Shown one piece after another: positions 60,020 through 64,000 of a stretch of DNA of 64,000 bases. Position 1 is the stretch's first letter, and the number at the start of each line of letters is the position of its first letter. Origin of the DNA: Rhabditophanes sp. KR3021 (taxonomy: Eukaryota > Nematoda > Chromadorea > Rhabditida > Alloionematidae). A model generated the notes under the pieces. The model did not search any database. It was not told where the DNA came from and saw only the letters and a program-made list of their open reading frames with translations. A program made the translations under genes and the position numbers. The DNA is taken from NCBI GenBank assembly GCA_963281155.1, contig CAUJLY010000006.1:6324001-6388000 (forward strand), given 5' to 3'.

Positions 60020-62425
60020 GTTTCTCACTTTTTTCTTGTAAAAGTATAAATGTATATAATATATCTTGGAACCATCAACAGTAGTTAACTTGATTTTGGA
60101 GTTAGCGATTTTCCCAACAAAACAAAGCAATTATAAATCTGAAATATTAGTAAGTAATGTTGGTATTGACTTCTAGCCGATGTAATGATGAACTGCATAG
60201 ACGTACATATATACTAATATAAAACAAATATTAAATATGTTATAGTTATACGATTTGCGCAACTTTTTCAATACATTAAAACTAAAGTGTTTGCAAAATA
60301 TTTTAATACTGTTTGGATATATATAATATTGCTTATTCAAACTATATATTATAAAAAGAATAAAAACATTATATTTTTTATTGTAAAAAGACTAGTTTCT
60401 CCTGCTAGATTATCTACGTTTTATTGAAAACGTATAAAAAATAAAATCACCAAAATTTACGGCAATATGTGTTAGCTTAAAGACAGCTAAAGTGGATTAT
60501 CAATTTTGATGTCATACAAAGGTACTTGTGACTCATTAAAATAAAAATAACATTTCTAATCAACAATTTAAACGAACAACCTACTGCATCATGATATGAC
60601 TGAGAACATTTATAAAATGTCAGCCAAAAAATGAAACCTATGCGTACATACTCATCCAATATTTACCTGAAACACAGGCAATTTAATATAGATGCATTCA
60701 TTTAGTCTCATTTAATCAAAAAATTGCTGTTTTACAGATAAAGACCTTTAACTCTTGTGAATGTTATATAGTTAAGATGTTACTTCAGAAATTGTTTTAA
60801 TTTAGATCATACCAAGATATAATGTACCACATGTATTTATATATATGAATGTATAAAAAGAAGATATAACTAGATCTCTATTTAAACATAATAAATAACA
60901 TTATAAATATTGTTAAAAAAACAAAACAAAATTTGTTATTCTTACAAACCATAAGACATTCGACTGTTAAGCTCGGAATTGTTCGTATATATTGCTTTCA
61001 ATTTTTAGTGATTTTGTCCGAGGCTATCGACATACAAAAGCATTTAAAGAGTAATATATTAACAGAGGCAAAATATGAGTAAGAGCAATATACCAGCAGA
61101 AGCAATATATGAGCAGAAAGTCATTTAGTTCATATGAAAGGGTAACGTTTGATCTAGCATTTGAGTAACACTTCAAGATAAACAATTAATGTTAATCTTT
61201 TCTAAAATATATTTTTTAATTTACCTCTGCAAACGTGTGCAAACAGTAACATTATCGAGAGGGTGAAAAAATAAAGATTCATATATTTGAGTGTTCCTTG
61301 AATCATATTATATCGAGATACCATAACATTTAAAGTGGATCGTATGTATTTTGTAAGTTTACAAAATTATTAAATCTTCATTTATTTGATAATAAACTGT
61401 TCGGTCCACAATACTTTTTTGCTAATGTGATTAGCGTGTCAATATTACATTATTAACAAGGCACATTAAATTGAGTTTAATTGCAATTTAAAGTAACATT
61501 TTAATTGAAATGAAATTCATTTTTAAAAGAGACAATTATAATTAAATGTTTTGAATAGTAAAACTTTACGCACCAATTACTAGTTTCAAAAAATTACCTT
61601 TTCAATTATAAAATAATAAGAAAACAGTTCAATCTAATTATTAGTGTCATGGTGCTTAAGGCATTTTTATTTAGAAGAGATAAGAAAAGTGATAATTTAA
61701 AATTGAATTTTTTTTGTAACAAAACAAAGATTATTTGCATTTTTACTTATCGAAAAGGATTTGGTTTTAAATGACGATACACTTTTAATTAACGATTTGC
61801 AATTTAAAACCAAAAAATAATGAGTTATTATTAGATAGTATCCGGTGATGATTTTTTGTTGTTATCAATTGTCCGTTTCCTTTGTCTTTTCACTTTTGGA
61901 TCGTAGGATCATCATTGCATACTTGTTCCAACAACAATTTATGTATTTGAAACAAATTGTACAGGTGTAAAGCAGTTGTCTAATGGATGTCAAGATAAAT
62001 TTGAATAAAAAATAATAAACGTTCATCACCTTAAAAAGAAGAAGTTTATGCGATTGTTGAAGGGAATAATATAATCTTATCCAATTATTTGGCAATGTGT
62101 GCTTTACTATCACAAATACGTTTTTTAATTACAAAAAGGACAAGTCTCTTTATCCTTGTCCTTCTAAGGATAAAATGTGTTTCAGTGAGAAGATGTCATT
62201 ACAACTTTCGCTCTTAATAATTCCAAATCTGGTTATTACATATTTGTATGTATCCAGGATAAGATAGTATCATTTTTCTTACTACTGATCAATCCCCTTA
62301 TATCCAACCCACAAAACAAGGTTCTTTTATAGGGGTGAGTAAATTCAAATATAATAGACTTTCCGCTGAATCTTTTCACAATTCATTAGGTTTCCTATTG
62401 CCATCACATTCTTTAAACAATTATT
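60020..62425. other. intergenic, one short tandem duplication
   Basis: No gene seen over 2.4 kb. An imperfect 34-bp tandem repeat is at 61050-61119. The last part must carry the promoter of the secreted repeat protein. Confidence 0.5.
61050..61119. repeat. imperfect 34-bp tandem duplication
   Basis: Unit 1 starts AGTAATATATTAACAGAGGC at 61050 and unit 2 AGCAATATACCAGCAGAAGC at 61084; both continue AAxATATGAG. About six differences between units. Read in one frame they give SNILTEAKYE and SNIPAEAIYE with a stop between, but coding use is unlikely. Confidence 0.45.
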
Positions 62426-64000
62426 ATGAAGGTAAGATTTCATCAACTTACCACTTTATTATTAATACATTTTTATAGATTATTGTTGTTACACTATTGC
62501 TCATATTGTCGCCAAGAAACATTCAAGCATGCTTTGGTGGATCAACTACTGCTTCTACATGTTGTTCTTCAGGGTGCGGGGCATCTACTGCTCCTAGATG
62601 CGGTGGAGGATCTGTTAGCACTGGATATGGCGCAGCCCCAGTAGCAGCTTACCCACCACAGGCTAGGCATTACGCTCAACCACCACCAGCTCAATTTTCT
62701 TATGATTCTAATATTCAACAATCAACTAATTTTGGATCTCAACAACCCAGCTACGCAGCTCCCCAATCTAACTTTGGTTCTCAGCAATCTAACTTTGGTT
62801 CCCAACAACCCAGCTACACAGCTCCCCAATCTAACTTTGGTTCTCAGCAATCTAATTTTGGTTCCCAACAATCCAGTTTGAGTACCCCACAAGCCCAATC
62901 ATATAATGTTTATGCTCAAACTAACAGTCAATCAAATTACCAATCGCAAAATAATTATCAAACTCCATCACGTGCCGTTTATCCATTCCATGTTGTAGCC
63001 CAACCTAAGCCAACTGTTTCATCTTACAAAACTCCAGAAGTATTTGCACCAGTAATTGTGGAACAAACCCATGCCGAAGTTGCTCCCCGTGTGATTATTC
63101 AACAAACTGAAGCCCCCGTCATAGTTCATAAAGCCGAAGTTATTCAAACTGAAGCTCCAGTAATCATTCATAGAACAGTTGTTCAACAATCCCCTGAAGA
63201 ACCTATTGTGGTAGTTCATCACACACAAGCTCCAGTTATAATTAGAGAACGTGTTAGAACTGAAACAAGTGCTCCGATCATTCACAGAGTCGTTCAAGTT
63301 GAACATAGTGAAATTAAGGAACAACCACAACAAATTGTCACAGAATACAGTGAAACAAAACCATCTGAAAATATTATTAATCAACAGCAAACAGCTTCCA
63401 ATCAATTTTATGAGTCATCAAAGCCACAACCATCAGTCGAACACGAAACGGAAGTTATCAGCCAAACCCACGTAGAACAACCAATTGTTGATCGCACATA
63501 CGTTGAGGTTGCTCCATCGGTTTCGCATAATGAAGTTCCAGCTGAAGTTGTTGTTGTACGCGAAGATGAACCACACAAAACTGTTGTAATCCAAGAAAAC
63601 ACCCAACAAGCCCCAGCAGAAACTATTTACCAAACACCACAACAAATAACGTCAGGCAATGAAGTCATCCCTCAAGCACCAGAAAAAAGCACATTAGTAA
63701 ATGAAGTTATTCCTCAAGCTCAGCAACCAATCACATCAGGAAATGAAGTCATTCATCAGACACCAGAAAAAAACACATCAGTAAATGAAGTTATTCCTCA
63801 AGCTCAGCAACCAATCATATCAGAAAATGAAATCATGCCTCCCAACCCACCAGCTGTGGAAAGTCAATTAGATGGAAAGGTAGAAACAATTCACATTAGT
63901 GAACCAATTCCAGTTCCGGCTGTATCTTTTTCGCAAAATGAAAAAGTTTACACTGAAACGAGAGAAGAGGTTGCTGCTTCAGGGTCAAATGATGCTATTG
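62426..64000 (+). CDS. secreted Gln/Pro-rich repeat protein, 3' end outside the window
   Basis: The first exon holds only two codons (62426-62431, Met-Lys), then a 47-base intron and exon 2 from 62479, open to the right edge (at least 509 residues, incomplete). The signal peptide KIIVVTLLLILSPRNIQA is split after Lys2. Next is a cysteine motif CFGGST..CCSSGCG..PRCGGG, followed by Tyr/Ala/Pro repeats, 21-residue SNFGSQQ-type repeats, a Val/Ile/Glu/Gln-rich region with APVII-type strings, and 28-residue NEVIPQA repeats. The CC/CGGG start followed by low-complexity sequence is like nematode groundhog-like (grl) and other cuticle-secreted proteins, whose conserved domain lies C-terminal and would be off the window. 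Likely epidermal or pharyngeal matrix protein. Confidence 0.85.
62731..62880 (+). repeat. 63-bp coding tandem repeat, about 2.4 copies
   Basis: Starts at 62731, 62794 and 62857 (partial). Each unit encodes 21 residues: FGSQQPSY, Ala or Thr, APQSNFGSQQSN. Near-identical DNA, including silent sites, points to recent duplication. Confidence 0.85.
63646..63840 (+). repeat. 84-bp coding tandem repeat, about 2.3 copies
   Basis: Starts at 63646, 63730 and 63814 (partial). Each unit encodes 28 residues containing two NEVI(P/H)Q half-units, so an older internal duplication is visible inside the 84-bp unit. Confidence 0.8.

Noticed and set aside
62426..62644. Frame running from the right-edge gene's ATG straight through its first intron
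   Set aside because: The GTAAGA..TATAG intron after codon 2 gives a signal peptide and a frame open to 64000, which is far better.
63019..63645. Minus-strand frames antisense to the secreted repeat protein
   Set aside because: Antisense shadows of a repetitive, biased coding region.
1..64000. Search by eye for tRNA, rRNA, transposon ends, CRISPR arrays and horizontally acquired bacterial genes
   Set aside because: No tRNA B-box with a matching fold, no rRNA stretch, no transposase-like protein, no regular spaced repeats and no bacterial-type operon were seen; a tRNAscan, RepeatMasker or BLAST run would be needed to exclude faint cases.

Overview
The window reads as the nuclear genome of a nematode. 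It is strongly AT-rich, gene-sparse, and its genes carry very short introns (about 39 to 420 bases, most of 39 to 60) with GT..AG ends and upstream TTTCAG/TTTTAG-type sites that would suit cis- or trans-splicing. Gene content is animal (troponin I, Pax/homeobox, amine GPCR, heparan sulfate 3-O-sulfotransferase, IR25a-type receptor) with nematode-typical items such as a single-module DB-domain secreted protein. The AT content, tiny introns and compact exons resemble clade IV parasites such as Strongyloididae, but that placement is an inference from style, not from a marker gene. No bacterial, plasmid, viral, transposon, CRISPR, rRNA or tRNA signature was recognised.

Layout, left to right. 1-6536: long AT-rich flank with one GC-richer patch. 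6537-8877 (+): biogenic amine GPCR. 10243-11385 (+): eyegone-like Pax homeobox factor that keeps only the second half of the paired domain. 13695-13932 (+): a two-exon, 62-residue microprotein with an MGxC acylation start. 15499-15996 (-): acylated calmodulin-like protein. 15997-21306: gene desert. 21307-22197 (+): troponin I. 23473-24728 (-): secreted cysteine-rich protein. 25425-26438 (-): divergent eIF2-kinase-like kinase with HCD in place of HRD. 27506-28846 (+): damaged or mis-assembled secreted-protein gene. 29063-30851 (-): GPAT3/4-type acyltransferase. 32458-33954 (-): type I inositol-polyphosphate 5-phosphatase. 36477-37088 (+): DB-domain protein. 37344-41335 (-): phospholipase D with a reading-frame break in an A9 tract. 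42920-43333 (+): V-ATPase subunit F. 43744-45103 (+): unrecognised protein with an SH3-like start. 45243-47230 (-): LMBRD2-type membrane protein. 49978-50095 (+): microRNA-like hairpin. 50639-51665 (+): heparan sulfate 3-O-sulfotransferase. 51904-53275 (-): DSP-fold pseudophosphatase. 53905-55087 (-): ZIP metal transporter. 55808-58783 (-): IR25a/GLR-7/8-like ionotropic receptor. 59063-60019 (-): unrecognised basic protein. 62426-64000 (+): secreted Gln/Pro-rich repeat protein running off the right edge.

The genes are a mixed chromosomal neighbourhood rather than a pathway cluster. Loose themes are phospholipid and phosphoinositide turnover (GPAT, 5-phosphatase, PLD), neuronal or muscle signalling (amine receptor, IR25a-like receptor, troponin I, calmodulin-like protein) and secreted or cuticle-type proteins. 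Nothing seen makes a convincing new multi-gene system. The most useful discoveries are small: a hidden microprotein gene, a pre-miRNA-shaped hairpin, an inverted repeat spanning a Pax 5' splice site, two enzymes with altered catalytic motifs, and two genes whose frames are broken by indels or unusual introns. All exon models were derived by hand from frame continuity and splice signals; homology calls are from recognition of motifs, without database searches.
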